Origin: Anaerolineae bacterium
GTDB lineage: Bacteria > Chloroflexota > Anaerolineae > UBA4142 > SHND01
Direction: 5' to 3'
NCBI GenBank assembly: GCA_021463195.1
Contig: JAJTXZ010000030.1
Coordinates: forward strand, 1 to 52,376
Length of the DNA: 52,376 nt
Shown here: positions 41,046 to 50,841 of the stretch, in pieces
Position numbering within the stretch: the first letter of the stretch is position 1
How the letters are laid out: each line of letters begins with the position of its first letter
The notes under the pieces: generated by a model
Told to the model about the DNA's origin: nothing
The model's database searches: none
The model's input: only the letters and a program-made list of their open reading frames with translations
Translations under genes and position numbers: made by a program

Positions 41046-42086
41046 ATGCGAACACTGGAATTAAACGACAATATTGTGCGAATGATTGACCAGCGCAAAT
41101 TGCCGCGCGAATTGGTGTACGTCGAAATTCGCGATTACGAAACGATTGGGCGTTCCATCAAGGAAATGTGGGTGCGCGGCGCGCCGGCGATTGGCGCAGC
41201 AGCGGGGTTCGGCATGGCGCTCGCGGCAATGCATTCAACCGCGGCGACGCGCGACGATTTGATTCAGGAATTGGAACGCGTGGGACGCGAATTGTACGCC
41301 ACGCGTCCGACAGCGGTGAATCTCGGTTGGGCAATCAAGCGCATTATGAAAAAATTGCGCGACGCGAATTTGTCGGTGAATGATTCGCGCGCGTTGGTGA
41401 TTGCCGAAGCGCACGCGATTGCGGAAGAGGATGTGGCGTTGAATCAACGAATGGCGGAATTTGGCGCGTCGCTCATTAACGACGGCGACACGATTCTCCA
41501 TCACTGCAACACGGGTCCGCTCGCGACGGTGGACGTTGGCACGGCATTGGGCTGCATTATCGAAGCGCACAAGCAGGGGAAAAAGATTCATGTGTTGGTT
41601 GACGAAACGCGGCCCCGTTTGCAAGGCGCGCGTTTGACGGCGTGGGAATTGATGCAGTACGGCGTGCCGATGACGTTGATTGCGGACAACGCGGCGGGGC
41701 ATTATTTGTATCGCGGGATCGCGACCAAAGTTTTTTACGGCGCAGACCGCGTTGCCGCGAACGGCGATGTGGCAAACAAAATCGGTTCGTACAAACTTGC
41801 CGTCGTCGCGCGCGAAAACAATGTGCCGGTCTATTCCGTCATGCCAACGTCAACGATTGATATGTCGCTCGCAAGCGGGCGCGAAATTCCGATAGAGGAA
41901 CGCGGCGAAGAAGAGGTGACGACGATTGATGGGGTGCGTTTCGCGCCCGTTGGAGTCAAGGTTGGCAATCCTGCGTTCGATGTGACGCCGAATAAATATC
42001 TGACCGCGCTTGTGACAGAGCGCGGGATTGTGTATCCGCCGTTCACGGAGAATTTGTTGCGAATTATGGACAGTGTGGAGGGGTGA
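41046..42086 (+). CDS. mtnA: S-methyl-5-thioribose-1-phosphate isomerase
   Basis: 346 residues. It converts methylthioribose-1-phosphate to methylthioribulose-1-phosphate in methionine salvage. RGAPAIGAAAGFGMALAA, ARPTAVNL-like TRPTAVNLGWAI, the catalytic cysteine near 154 (HHCNTGPLATVD) and aspartate near 234 (FYGADRVAANGDVANKIG) are all present. The start at 41046 (MRTLELND) follows the riboswitch terminator; an upstream in-frame start at 41025 would lie within the terminator. Control by a SAM riboswitch agrees with the role. Confidence 0.95.
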   Translation: MRTLELNDNIVRMIDQRKLPRELVYVEIRDYETIGRSIKEMWVRGAPAIGAAAGFGMALAAMHSTAATRDDLIQELERVGRELYATRPTAVNLGWAIKRIMKKLRDANLSVNDSRALVIAEAHAIAEEDVALNQRMAEFGASLINDGDTILHHCNTGPLATVDVGTALGCIIEAHKQGKKIHVLVDETRPRLQGARLTAWELMQYGVPMTLIADNAAGHYLYRGIATKVFYGADRVAANGDVANKIGSYKLAVVARENNVPVYSVMPTSTIDMSLASGREIPIEERGEEEVTTIDGVRFAPVGVKVGNPAFDVTPNKYLTALVTERGIVYPPFTENLLRIMDSVEG

Positions 42087-42089
42087 AAG

Positions 42090-42425
42090 ATGACGTTAAC
42101 AGTGGAACTGACCCTTGAACAGATTGCTGATGCAATCCGCTACTTGTCGCCCGAAGAACGTATAACTCTTTTTCATTTGATTGCAGCCCCAAGCGCAACG
42201 GAAAAAAATGTTGCAATAGATTCCATCTCCCAAGTTGCGGAACAAAAAGAGGCGTATGCTGTCGCACGCGCGGAACTAGACCGAGAACTCGCAGCGGCAG
42301 CGCAAGCGCTGTTGCCTGATTATGTGAATGACAAGGAACTTGCCGCTTTTGCAGCGCTTGATGGTGAGGATTTCATTCGCGATTCGCTTGGATTTTTTGC
42401 AAGAACTTTTGAAAAAGATTTTTGA
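42090..42425 (+). CDS. Small protein of unknown function, antitoxin-like
   Basis: 111 residues, not recognised. LTVELTLEQIADAIRYLSPE followed by ERITLFHLI resembles the start of several small toxin-antitoxin partners. The middle is helical and charged, the end acidic (EDFIRDSLGFFARTFEKDF). It begins 3 nt after the mtnA stop with GGAGGGG before it, so it is translated with mtnA. Its stop overlaps (TGATG) a possible start of the DUF3800 gene. Confidence 0.55.
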   Translation: MTLTVELTLEQIADAIRYLSPEERITLFHLIAAPSATEKNVAIDSISQVAEQKEAYAVARAELDRELAAAAQALLPDYVNDKELAAFAALDGEDFIRDSLGFFARTFEKDF

Positions 42426-42445
42426 TGCTCTGCGCGGAAATCGAA

Positions 42446-43063
42446 ATGACCTACTTTGTTTTTGTTGATGAGAGTGGAAATTTACGTGATCGTTCGGGAC
42501 GGTTTTTCGTAATCGCGGGCGTTGGTACGCAAAATCCACGCGAGTTGAGTGGCATTGTAAAAAAGATTCGAGCGTGGCTCAAGCAGCGCGGAAAACAATA
42601 TCAGAATATTGTCGAGTTGCGTTTCTCTTCAGCGGGGCGAGAAACGCGCATCAAGTTCTTTGAGATGTTGGGGCAAATTTCCGACGCACAGCTTTACTTG
42701 CTGATTATTGAAAAGGATCGTTTTCCAATCGAGAGCGCACCTGAAATTTTTGCAAGAGCCGCGCACCCACTGTTCACAAAAATTTTATCTGATTTTCCTC
42801 ACGCTGATTTTGTGCTTGATAAACAATTCACAAATCCTACGCAGCGCGCCAAAGTAAATCGAGAATTGGAAGCACGCATAGGACAAAATCTAAGAATAGA
42901 GCATGGGAACAGTCAGACCGATATGTGTTTGCAAATTGCTGACTTTGTGGCAGGGGCGGGGATGGCAAAGTACCAAAATGAAGAAGAGGAATACCTGGAG
43001 ATTGTGGCGCAAAAGATTGCTTTTGAACGGATGGTTAGCTGGTCGGAAATAGAAAAATGGTAA
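42446..43063 (+). CDS. DUF3800 domain protein
   Basis: 205 residues. YFVFVDESGNLRDRSGRFFV at the N-terminus is the hallmark of DUF3800; the acidic residues of FVDESG and QIADFVAGA resemble an RNase-H-like nuclease core. The family is common on mobile DNA and beside toxins; its activity is not established. The start at 42446 fits the family; an ATG at 42425, overlapping the previous stop, is the alternative. With the preceding gene it forms a two-gene insert between mtnA and the adenosine kinase gene. Confidence 0.75.
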   Translation: MTYFVFVDESGNLRDRSGRFFVIAGVGTQNPRELSGIVKKIRAWLKQRGKQYQNIVELRFSSAGRETRIKFFEMLGQISDAQLYLLIIEKDRFPIESAPEIFARAAHPLFTKILSDFPHADFVLDKQFTNPTQRAKVNRELEARIGQNLRIEHGNSQTDMCLQIADFVAGAGMAKYQNEEEEYLEIVAQKIAFERMVSWSEIEKW

Positions 43064-43152
43064 GCCGCCAAAGCGCCGATTTATCTCTCGCGCGTAGAGA
43101 AGGTGAACCGCTGTGAACAGCCGAACAGCCACTTTGGTCTTATGCTTACCAT
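43057..43152 (+). ncRNA. Structured tandem element, copy 1
   Basis: ATGGTAAGC at 43057-43065 pairs perfectly with GCTTACCAT at 43144-43152; inside, CCAAAG (43068-43073) pairs with CTTTGG (43132-43137), and TCTCT and AGAGA form a third small stem. The core is copied 118 bp downstream. It overlaps the last codons of the DUF3800 gene. The sequence matches no riboswitch I know; it could be an RNA motif or a palindromic DNA element. Confidence 0.55.
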
Positions 43153-43169
43153 CTTTGCTTGGATTATAT

Positions 43170-43275
43170 CACAGATGATAAACCGCCAAAGCGCCGATTT
43201 ATCTCTCGCGCGCAGAGAAGGTGGACCACTGAAAGCAGCCGTCCAGCCACTTTGGGCTTACGCTTACCATCTGTG
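43170..43275 (+). ncRNA. Structured tandem element, copy 2
   Basis: CACAGATG at 43170-43177 pairs with CATCTGTG at 43268-43275, so the outer stem is kept by a different sequence than in copy 1. CCGCCAAAGCGCCGATTTA at 43183-43201 is identical to copy 1, and CCAAAG/CTTTGG and TCTCT/AGAGA are preserved. It ends 46 nt before the adenosine kinase start. Confidence 0.55.
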
Positions 43276-43321
43276 CTGGAATTGTAGCATACACGTCAAA
43301 CACCCTTAACGGAGTAATTTC

Positions 43322-44269
43322 TTGAGCGTCGTTTTAACCGGCAGCATTGCCTACGATTACATCATGTCCTTTCCGGGCTATTTCAAGGACCATATTATCC
43401 CCGAAAAAATTCACGAGCTTTCCGTTTCCTTTCTCGTGGATTCGATGAAAAAACAGCGCGGCGGGATCGCGCCGAATATCGCGTATACCCTCGCGCTGCT
43501 CGGCGAACGGCCAAAGATTATGGCGACGGTGGGCGAAGATTTTGAAGATTATCGCCGCTGGCTCGAATTGCATTTCATTGACACCTCCGCCATTATCGCC
43601 ATCCCCGACGAATTCACCGCCTCTTTTTTTGTTTCCACCGACAAAGCGCAAAATCAAATCGCGTCATTCTATACCGGCGCGATGGCGCACGCGCATCGCG
43701 TTTCGTTTCACGATCACGTGAATGGCAATATTGAACTCGCGGTCATTTCGCCCAATGACCCGCGCGCGATGACGCAATATGTCACCGAGTGCAAAGAAAT
43801 GGGCATCCCGTACATTTATGACGCGTCGCAACAAATCATTCGCTTGAGCGGCGACGATTTACGCCAAGGGTGCACGGGTTCCAAAATGATTGTGCTGAAC
43901 GATTACGAGCTCGAGATGTTGAAAAATAAAACGGGTTGGACGCAGGACGAAATCGCCGCGCAAACCGAAACGCTCATCGTCACCCACAGCGAAAACGGTT
44001 CCAAAATTTATCAAGGCGAACGCGTCGTCGAAATTCCAATTGCGCCGCCGCATCAAATCGTCGAACCGACCGGCACGGGCGACGCGTATCGCGCGGGCAT
44101 CATCAAAGGCGTGCTGCATAATTTTTCGTGGGAATTCACCGGGCGGCTGGGCGCGCTTGCCGCGACCTATGCGCTCGAAGAATACGGCACGCAAAGCCAT
44201 CGTTATACATTAGCAGAATTTATCGAACGCTTTAAACAAGAATTCGGAGAATGGAAAGAGCTGGAAAAG

Positions 44270-44287
<18 letters not shown>
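43322..44287 (+). CDS. PfkB-family adenosine kinase
   Basis: 321 residues. GSIAYDYIMSFPGYFKDHI, HELSVSFLVDSMKKQRGG and NDYELEMLKNKTGWTQDE strongly resemble the mycobacterial-type adenosine kinase (AdoK/CbhK). The PfkB catalytic motif is PTGTGDAYRAG with the base aspartate. It phosphorylates adenosine released by the AhcY encoded next, pulling that reversible reaction forward. The TTG start at 43322 has GGAG 7 nt before it. The last codons and the stop are part of a phrase repeat, which gives the tail KELEKLKAQS. A sugar kinase of the same family is the alternative. Confidence 0.85.
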
Positions 44288-45634
<1,347 letters not shown>

Positions 45635-45648
45635 AAAGATTAGAGCTT

Positions 45649-45707
45649 GGAGATTAGAGACTAGAGATTTGAAATAAAATCTTCAATCTCTAATCTCTAG
45701 TCTCTTT
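45649..45707. repeat. Palindromic phrase repeat, GAGATTAGAGACTAGAG family
   Basis: AGATTAGAGACTAGAGATT at 45651-45669 faces AATCTCTAATCTCTAGTCTC at 45685-45704, followed by a T-run. It may weakly terminate ahcY transcripts, yet metK begins within 15 nt. Same family as the insert in the SAM riboswitch. Confidence 0.65.
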
Positions 45708-45717
45708 TTTGAAAATC

Positions 45718-46932
45718 ATGTCAACCACATTCATGACTTCGCCCAAGCTCCTGTTCACGTCAGAATCGGTGACAGAGGGGCATCCCGATAAAGTTTGCGA
45801 CCAAATTTCAGATGGCGTGTTGGACGCGGTTTTCGCCCAAGACCCGTATGGGCGCGTGGCGTGCGAAGCGGTCGCGAGCGGCGGACTCGTCGGGGTCTTT
45901 GGCGAAATTACCACCACCGCGCATTTCGACGCGTATGAAATTGTCAAGAACACCTTGCAGCAAATCGGCTATACCGACAGCGCGTATTGTCTCGATTACA
46001 AAACAGCGGGCATTCTCGTCGCCATCAAAAAACAATCGCCCGATATTGATATGGGCGTGAGTCAGGCGCTCGAAGCCAAAGCCGGCGACGCCGATCCGAT
46101 TGACCAAATCGGCGCAGGCGACCAAGGAATGATGATTGGCTTTGCGTGTAACGAGACGGAAGAATACATGCCGTGGACGATTTCGCTCGCGCACAAATTG
46201 GCCAAACAGCTCACCCTCGTTCGCAAAAACGGCACGCTGCCCTACTTGGGGCCCGATGGCAAATCGCAAGTGACGGTTGAATACGCGCACGGCAAACCAG
46301 TGCGCGTGGATGCCGTTGTCATTTCGACGCAGCATCTTGACGACGTGTCACAAGCGCAAATCGCGCGCGATGTGCGCAAGCACGTGATTGACGCGATTGT
46401 CCCCGCCGAGATGCTCGATGTCAACACAAAATTTTTCATCAACCCCACCGGCCGTTTCAACATCGGCGGACCGATGGGCGACGCGGGTTTGACGGGACGA
46501 AAAATTATTGTGGACACGTACGGCGGCGTCGCGCGACACGGCGGCGGCGCGTTCAGCGGCAAAGACCCAACAAAGGTGGATCGCAGCGCCGCGTATGCCG
46601 CGCGCTATGTGGCAAAAAATGTCGTCGCCGCCGGACTCGCGGAACGTTTTGAACTCCAAGTCGCGTACGCGATTGGCGTCGCGCATCCCGTTTCCATCAA
46701 CGCGGAAACGTTCGGCACGGAAAAAATTCCGCACGACAAAATTATGGAACTCGTGCGCGCGCATTTCGATTTGCGTCCCGCCGCGATTATTCGCGATTTG
46801 AATTTGCGCCGCCCGATTTATCAACCGACTGCCGCTTACGGCCACTTTGGACGGCACGACATTGACGCGCCATGGGAAGCGATGGACAAGGCGGAAATCT
46901 TGCGCCACGAAGCGGGTTTGAACGGAAAATAG
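45718..46932 (+). CDS. metK: S-adenosylmethionine synthetase
   Basis: 404 residues. It makes SAM from methionine and ATP. The methionine/ATP motifs [36 protein letters not shown] and [19 protein letters not shown] are complete, and length is normal. The start is uncertain: ATG at 45718, TTG at 45709 and ATG at 45733 are in frame and none has a good ribosome site; the intergenic repeat occupies that position. A strong terminator follows. Confidence 0.96.
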   Translation: MSTTFMTSPKLLFTSESVTEGHPDKVCDQISDGVLDAVFAQDPYGRVACEAVASGGLVGVFGEITTTAHFDAYEIVKNTLQQIGYTDSAYCLDYKTAGILVAIKKQSPDIDMGVSQALEAKAGDADPIDQIGAGDQGMMIGFACNETEEYMPWTISLAHKLAKQLTLVRKNGTLPYLGPDGKSQVTVEYAHGKPVRVDAVVISTQHLDDVSQAQIARDVRKHVIDAIVPAEMLDVNTKFFINPTGRFNIGGPMGDAGLTGRKIIVDTYGGVARHGGGAFSGKDPTKVDRSAAYAARYVAKNVVAAGLAERFELQVAYAIGVAHPVSINAETFGTEKIPHDKIMELVRAHFDLRPAAIIRDLNLRRPIYQPTAAYGHFGRHDIDAPWEAMDKAEILRHEAGLNGK

Positions 46933-46935
46933 GAT

Positions 46936-46981
46936 AGCGTAAAAAAATCGGAGCGAAAATGCGCTCCGATTTTTTTACGCT
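46936..46981. terminator. Bidirectional-looking intrinsic terminator after metK
   Basis: A perfect 20-bp stem: AGCGTAAAAAAATCGGAGCG at 46936-46955 faces its complement at 46962-46981 around a 6-nt loop. The T-run is part of the stem. Confidence 0.88.
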
Positions 46982-47012
46982 ACTCTTTTGCTCGCGCAGC
47001 GTCAAAAACGGA

Positions 47013-47018
47013 TATAAT
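47013..47018 (+). promoter_or_regulatory. -10 element of the murA promoter
   Basis: TATAAT at 47013-47018, 71 bp before murA. The nearest -35 candidate (TTGCTC near 46988) is 19 bp away, so only the -10 is firm. Confidence 0.5.
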
Positions 47019-47089
47019 CTATTGGAATGATTCGCGTTAGCGCGAACATTCGCTTCAGGCAAATTTCAAGGAAACGAGTTTAGGAAAAT

Positions 47090-48424
47090 ATGCAAGCTAC
47101 CTTTGCCTATCGCATTCGCGGCGGGCATCCTGTGCGCGGCGAAATCAAAACGCTCGGCGCGAAAAACTTTGCGACCAAAGCGATGGTCGCCGCGCTATTG
47201 AGCGAAAAAACGACGACGCTGACCAATGTTCCGCCCATCGGCGATACGGACATTACGCGCGAAATGTTGGAATCGGTTGGCGTGCGCGTGAAATGGCATG
47301 AGGGCGCGATGACGATTGCCCCTGCGCTGATGAAATCGTCGCATGTGCCGACGCCGCATTCAGGCAGCAATCGCATCCCGATTCTTTTGCTCGGCGCGCT
47401 GCTGCATCATTGGACGGAAGTGTTTGTGCCCGTGCTGGGCGGCTGCAAAATCGGCGCGCGCGGCGTGGATTTTCATCTCGCCGCGATTCGCGCGTTCGGC
47501 GGCATTATCGAAGAGACGGATGATGGTTTTGTCGCGCGGCGACAAGGCAAATTGCGCGGCGCGCAAATCAATTTGCCCTATCCGAGCGTCGGCGCGACCG
47601 AAACCAGTTTGTATCTCGCCGTGCTGGCGGAAGGGCGCACCGTGATTACGAACGCGGCGATGGAACCGGAAATTTTTGAATTGATTACGATGCTGCGTTC
47701 GATGGGCGCGATTATTTTCACCACGCCGAACCGCGAGATTCGCATTGACGGCGTGCCCGCGTTGAATGGCACGAATATGCCGATTCTCGGCGACCGCATC
47801 GAAGCCGCGTCATGGGCGTGTCTCGCGTGCGCGTCGGACGGCGATATTACAGTGCATGGGATTCGTCCCGAAACACTCGGCAATTTTTTGTCGTACTATC
47901 AACTCGTCGGCGGCGGCATTGAACTCAAGGGCGCGGAAAGCATTCGCTTTTTCCGGCGCGACGCGATTCGCCCGACGATGATTGAAACAGATGTGTATCC
48001 GGGCTTTTCGACCGATTGGCAGCAGCCGTTTGCGATTTTATTGACGCAAGCGGATGGCATTTCGGTGATTCACGAAACGGTGTACGAAAAACGTTTCGGC
48101 TATTTGAAAGCGTTAAACAAACTCGGCGCGAAAACGCAGTTGACCACGCATTGTTTGGGCAGTGTGCCGTGTCGGTATCGCGATGGCGGGCACGAACACA
48201 GCGCCATCATCATGGGCCCGACGCCGTTTCACGATGCGGACGAAATCACGATTCCTGATTTGCGCGCCGGACTTGCGTACGTCATTGCCGCCGCGATTGC
48301 GCCGGGCGAAACGCAAGTGAACGGCATCGCGTTTTTGGAACGCGGCTACGGTGACATTGTGCCGCGTTTGACGGCGATGAATTTGCAGATCGAAAAAATA
48401 ATGCCGTCGCAGTCCGAACGATAG
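47090..48424 (+). CDS. murA: UDP-N-acetylglucosamine 1-carboxyvinyltransferase
   Basis: 444 residues, the first committed enzyme of peptidoglycan synthesis, adding enolpyruvate to UDP-GlcNAc. IKTLGAKNFATKAMVAALL holds the conserved Lys-Asn pair. GGCKIGARGVDFHLAAI carries the catalytic cysteine (Cys115 in E. coli). YPGFSTDWQQPFAILLTQAD contains the catalytic aspartate, and PDLRAGLAYVIAAAIAPGE the conserved Arg. Somewhat longer than usual. AGGAAAAT precedes the ATG. Supports a cell wall containing peptidoglycan. Confidence 0.9.
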   Translation: MQATFAYRIRGGHPVRGEIKTLGAKNFATKAMVAALLSEKTTTLTNVPPIGDTDITREMLESVGVRVKWHEGAMTIAPALMKSSHVPTPHSGSNRIPILLLGALLHHWTEVFVPVLGGCKIGARGVDFHLAAIRAFGGIIEETDDGFVARRQGKLRGAQINLPYPSVGATETSLYLAVLAEGRTVITNAAMEPEIFELITMLRSMGAIIFTTPNREIRIDGVPALNGTNMPILGDRIEAASWACLACASDGDITVHGIRPETLGNFLSYYQLVGGGIELKGAESIRFFRRDAIRPTMIETDVYPGFSTDWQQPFAILLTQADGISVIHETVYEKRFGYLKALNKLGAKTQLTTHCLGSVPCRYRDGGHEHSAIIMGPTPFHDADEITIPDLRAGLAYVIAAAIAPGETQVNGIAFLERGYGDIVPRLTAMNLQIEKIMPSQSER

Positions 48425-48662
48425 AGTTTGAGAATAATGTGGACGCTCAGACCTTTCGCGTTTCCGAAAATTCAAAAGATCTTTTTGGGCTAATGGTTCA
48501 AAATATGATCTGCATCGCTATAGCCGCCGCGTAAAAAAGCGCGCTCGCGCCAATCGACGCGGGCGGTTTCGAGCGCTTTGATTTTGTTTGGCGCGTTCAC
48601 GCGCATTTCAATTCGCGCGCGACCAACCGCAGCCGCAATTAGTTTTCCGTTTGTGAAAGATA
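48425..48662. other. Gap after murA with a possible gene remnant
   Basis: No complete gene. On the minus strand 48490-48660 reads FAISFTNGKLIAAAVGRA, then RIEMRVNAPNKIKALETARV and on to DADHILNH and a stop, with codon use like the neighbouring genes. No convincing start is seen (an ATG gives only 38 residues), so it may be a decayed or very small gene. Confidence 0.3.
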
Positions 48663-48690
48663 TTGCAAAACGTCCTTCGCGTGTTATAAT
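48663..48690 (+). promoter_or_regulatory. Promoter of the GDP-sugar genes
   Basis: TTGCAA at 48663-48668 and TATAAT at 48685-48690 with a 16-bp spacer, about 90 bp before the reductase gene. Confidence 0.7.
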
Positions 48691-48777
48691 CGCCGCGCGC
48701 GCAAGCCCTTCACAAAGGATCGTGGCGTCGCGCTCGATTATGTTTTGTTTCGTTCTGCCGCGTTTAAAAGGAGAAGC

Positions 48778-49740
48778 GTGCGCGTACTGATTACCGGCAT
48801 TTCCGGTTTTGCGGGCAGTCATCTCGCCGATTATCTCTTGGCGCAAAATGATCCAACGCTCGAATTGGTCGGCGTATCGCAAAACGGCGGTGAAAATGCG
48901 CCAACGGATGCCCGAATCCGGTTTATCGTTGGCGACTTGAGCGCCCCGCGTTTTACCGCCGAACTTTTCGCGCAAATTTCCCCCGACCGCGTTTATCATC
49001 TCGCCGCGCAAGCGTTCGTGCCGATTTCGTGGCAAGACCCGTGGGCAACGTTGGAAAATAATATCCGCGCGCAGACGAATCTGTTGCACGCCGCCGCGCA
49101 GCAAAAATCCAACGCGCGTATTCTCATTGTCGGCTCGAATGAAGAATATGGCCGCGTCACGCCCGCCGATTTGCCGATTGACGAAGACACGCCGCTGCGC
49201 CCCGACAGTCCGTACGGCGTGAGCAAAATCACGCAGGATTTTTTGGGGCTGCAATATTTTCTCAGCCATCAGTTGCGCATTGTCCGCATGCGCCCATTCA
49301 ATCACATCGGCCCGCGTCAAAATGAACGTTTCGTCGCGGCGAATTTCGCCAAACAAATCGCCGAAATCGAAGCGGGCAAACGCGCGCCAAAACTGCGCGT
49401 GGGCAATCTGGCCGCGCAGCGCGATTTTAGCGATGTGCGCGATATAGTGCGTGGTTATGTCTTGGCATTGGAACGCGGAAACGCGGGGGATGTGTATAAT
49501 ATTGGTTCGGGCAAACCGCGCGCCGTGCGCGAATTGGTCGAAACGTATCAACATTTGGCGCGCGTCCCATTTGAAATTGAATACGACGCGGAGCGAATGC
49601 GCCCGTCCGACACACCGATCAGTTATTGCGACGCGGCCAGATTCAAAAACGCGACCGGGTGGGCGCCGCAATTTTCATTTCACGAAACACTGCGCGCGAT
49701 TCTAGATTATTGGCGCGGGCGAGTGGCGCATAACGCATAA
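48778..49740 (+). CDS. GDP-4-dehydro-6-deoxy-D-mannose reductase-like SDR enzyme
   Basis: 320 residues, extended short-chain dehydrogenase. The NAD(P) loop is [18 protein letters not shown], the catalytic tyrosine and lysine are in [14 protein letters not shown], and [20 protein letters not shown] is typical of GDP-6-deoxy-4-keto-mannose reductase (Rmd). The GTG start at 48778 has AAAAGGAG 5 nt before it; the longer frame from 48745 is less likely. The GDP-mannose dehydratase gene that makes its substrate follows. Product would be GDP-D-rhamnose; a related epimerase function is possible. Confidence 0.85.
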   Translation: MRVLITGISGFAGSHLADYLLAQNDPTLELVGVSQNGGENAPTDARIRFIVGDLSAPRFTAELFAQISPDRVYHLAAQAFVPISWQDPWATLENNIRAQTNLLHAAAQQKSNARILIVGSNEEYGRVTPADLPIDEDTPLRPDSPYGVSKITQDFLGLQYFLSHQLRIVRMRPFNHIGPRQNERFVAANFAKQIAEIEAGKRAPKLRVGNLAAQRDFSDVRDIVRGYVLALERGNAGDVYNIGSGKPRAVRELVETYQHLARVPFEIEYDAERMRPSDTPISYCDAARFKNATGWAPQFSFHETLRAILDYWRGRVAHNA

Positions 49741-49798
49741 CCGCGGACAACGCGCGTATCGTCAAGCGCGCGCAATAAACACGAGGTATTTTTTTAGC

Positions 49799-50791
49799 AT
49801 GGCACATCAGACAGCCATTATTTCAGGAGTCACCGGGCAAGATGGAAGTCATCTCGCCGATTTTTTATTGGAAAAAGGATATAACGTCATCGGTCTGGTG
49901 CGGCGCACCAGCACGGTCAATTTTGAACGCATCGCGCACATTCAAGACAAAATCACGATCGTGCAAGCCGATTTGTTGGACGAAGTTTCGCTGATTGATG
50001 TGCTGCGCGAATACCGCCCGCGCGAAGTGTACAATCTCGCCGCGCAAAGTTTTGTGCCGACTTCGTGGAAACAGCCGGTGTTGACCGGCGAAGTCACCGC
50101 GCTCGGCGTAACGCGCATGTTGGACGCGATTCGCATCGCGGATCCGGCGATTCGTTTTTATCAAGCGTCGTCATCGGAAATGTTCGGCAAAGTCCGCGAA
50201 GTGCCGCAAACGGAAAAGACGCCGTTTTATCCGCGTTCGCCTTATGGTGTCGCCAAAGTGTATGGGCATTGGATAACGATCAATTATCGCGAATCGTACA
50301 ATTTGTTCGCCTGTTCTGGCATCTTGTTCAATCACGAGGGCCCGCGGCGCGGTTTGGAATTTGTGACGCGCAAAGTCGCGCACAGCGCGGCGAAAATCGC
50401 GTTAGGTTTGGCTAAAGAGCTGCGCTTGGGCAATCTGGAGGCGAAACGCGATTGGGGGTACGCGCCCGATTACGTGCGCGCGCAGTGGCTGATGCTGCAG
50501 CAAGACCAGCCGGACGATTACGTGATTGCGACAGGCAAAGAGCATTCGGTGCGCGATTTGTGTCGCATTGCGTTCGAGAGCGTAGATTTGGATTACACGC
50601 GCTATGTGATTGAAAATAATCCACAGGATCTGCGCCCCGCCGAAGTGGACCATCTTTTAGGCGACGCCAGCAAAGCGCGCGCGAAACTCGGCTGGGAACC
50701 AAGCGTCACATTCGAGCAAATGATTCAACTCATGGTCGAGGCGGATTTGGCGGCATTGAAAAAGACATATAACTTGATCGGTGACGCGTAG
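49799..50791 (+). CDS. gmd: GDP-mannose 4,6-dehydratase
   Basis: 330 residues. It converts GDP-mannose to GDP-4-keto-6-deoxymannose. [20 protein letters not shown] is the NADP loop; [20 protein letters not shown] carries the catalytic Ser/Glu, and [20 protein letters not shown] the Tyr and Lys. [19 protein letters not shown] is characteristic of the family. GAGG lies upstream of the ATG. Follows the Rmd-like gene by 58 nt. Confidence 0.95.
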   Translation: MAHQTAIISGVTGQDGSHLADFLLEKGYNVIGLVRRTSTVNFERIAHIQDKITIVQADLLDEVSLIDVLREYRPREVYNLAAQSFVPTSWKQPVLTGEVTALGVTRMLDAIRIADPAIRFYQASSSEMFGKVREVPQTEKTPFYPRSPYGVAKVYGHWITINYRESYNLFACSGILFNHEGPRRGLEFVTRKVAHSAAKIALGLAKELRLGNLEAKRDWGYAPDYVRAQWLMLQQDQPDDYVIATGKEHSVRDLCRIAFESVDLDYTRYVIENNPQDLRPAEVDHLLGDASKARAKLGWEPSVTFEQMIQLMVEADLAALKKTYNLIGDA

Positions 50792-50841
50792 CAAGTGACA
50801 AAAAAGATATTGTCTGCTACCTACTCTCTGTTACCCAAAAC

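Noticed and set aside
43057-43275. CRISPR-like array
   Set aside because: Only two copies, period 118 bp, diverged repeats, no spacers of constant size and no cas genes.
43057-43275. Known SAM, SAH or tetrahydrofolate riboswitch
   Set aside because: None of the conserved core words of those classes as I know them is present; a model search would decide.
48490-49671. Minus-strand frame of 393 codons opposite the reductase gene
   Set aside because: Most of it is a shadow of the SDR gene. Only the part beyond that gene (48490-48660) is kept as a weak remnant.
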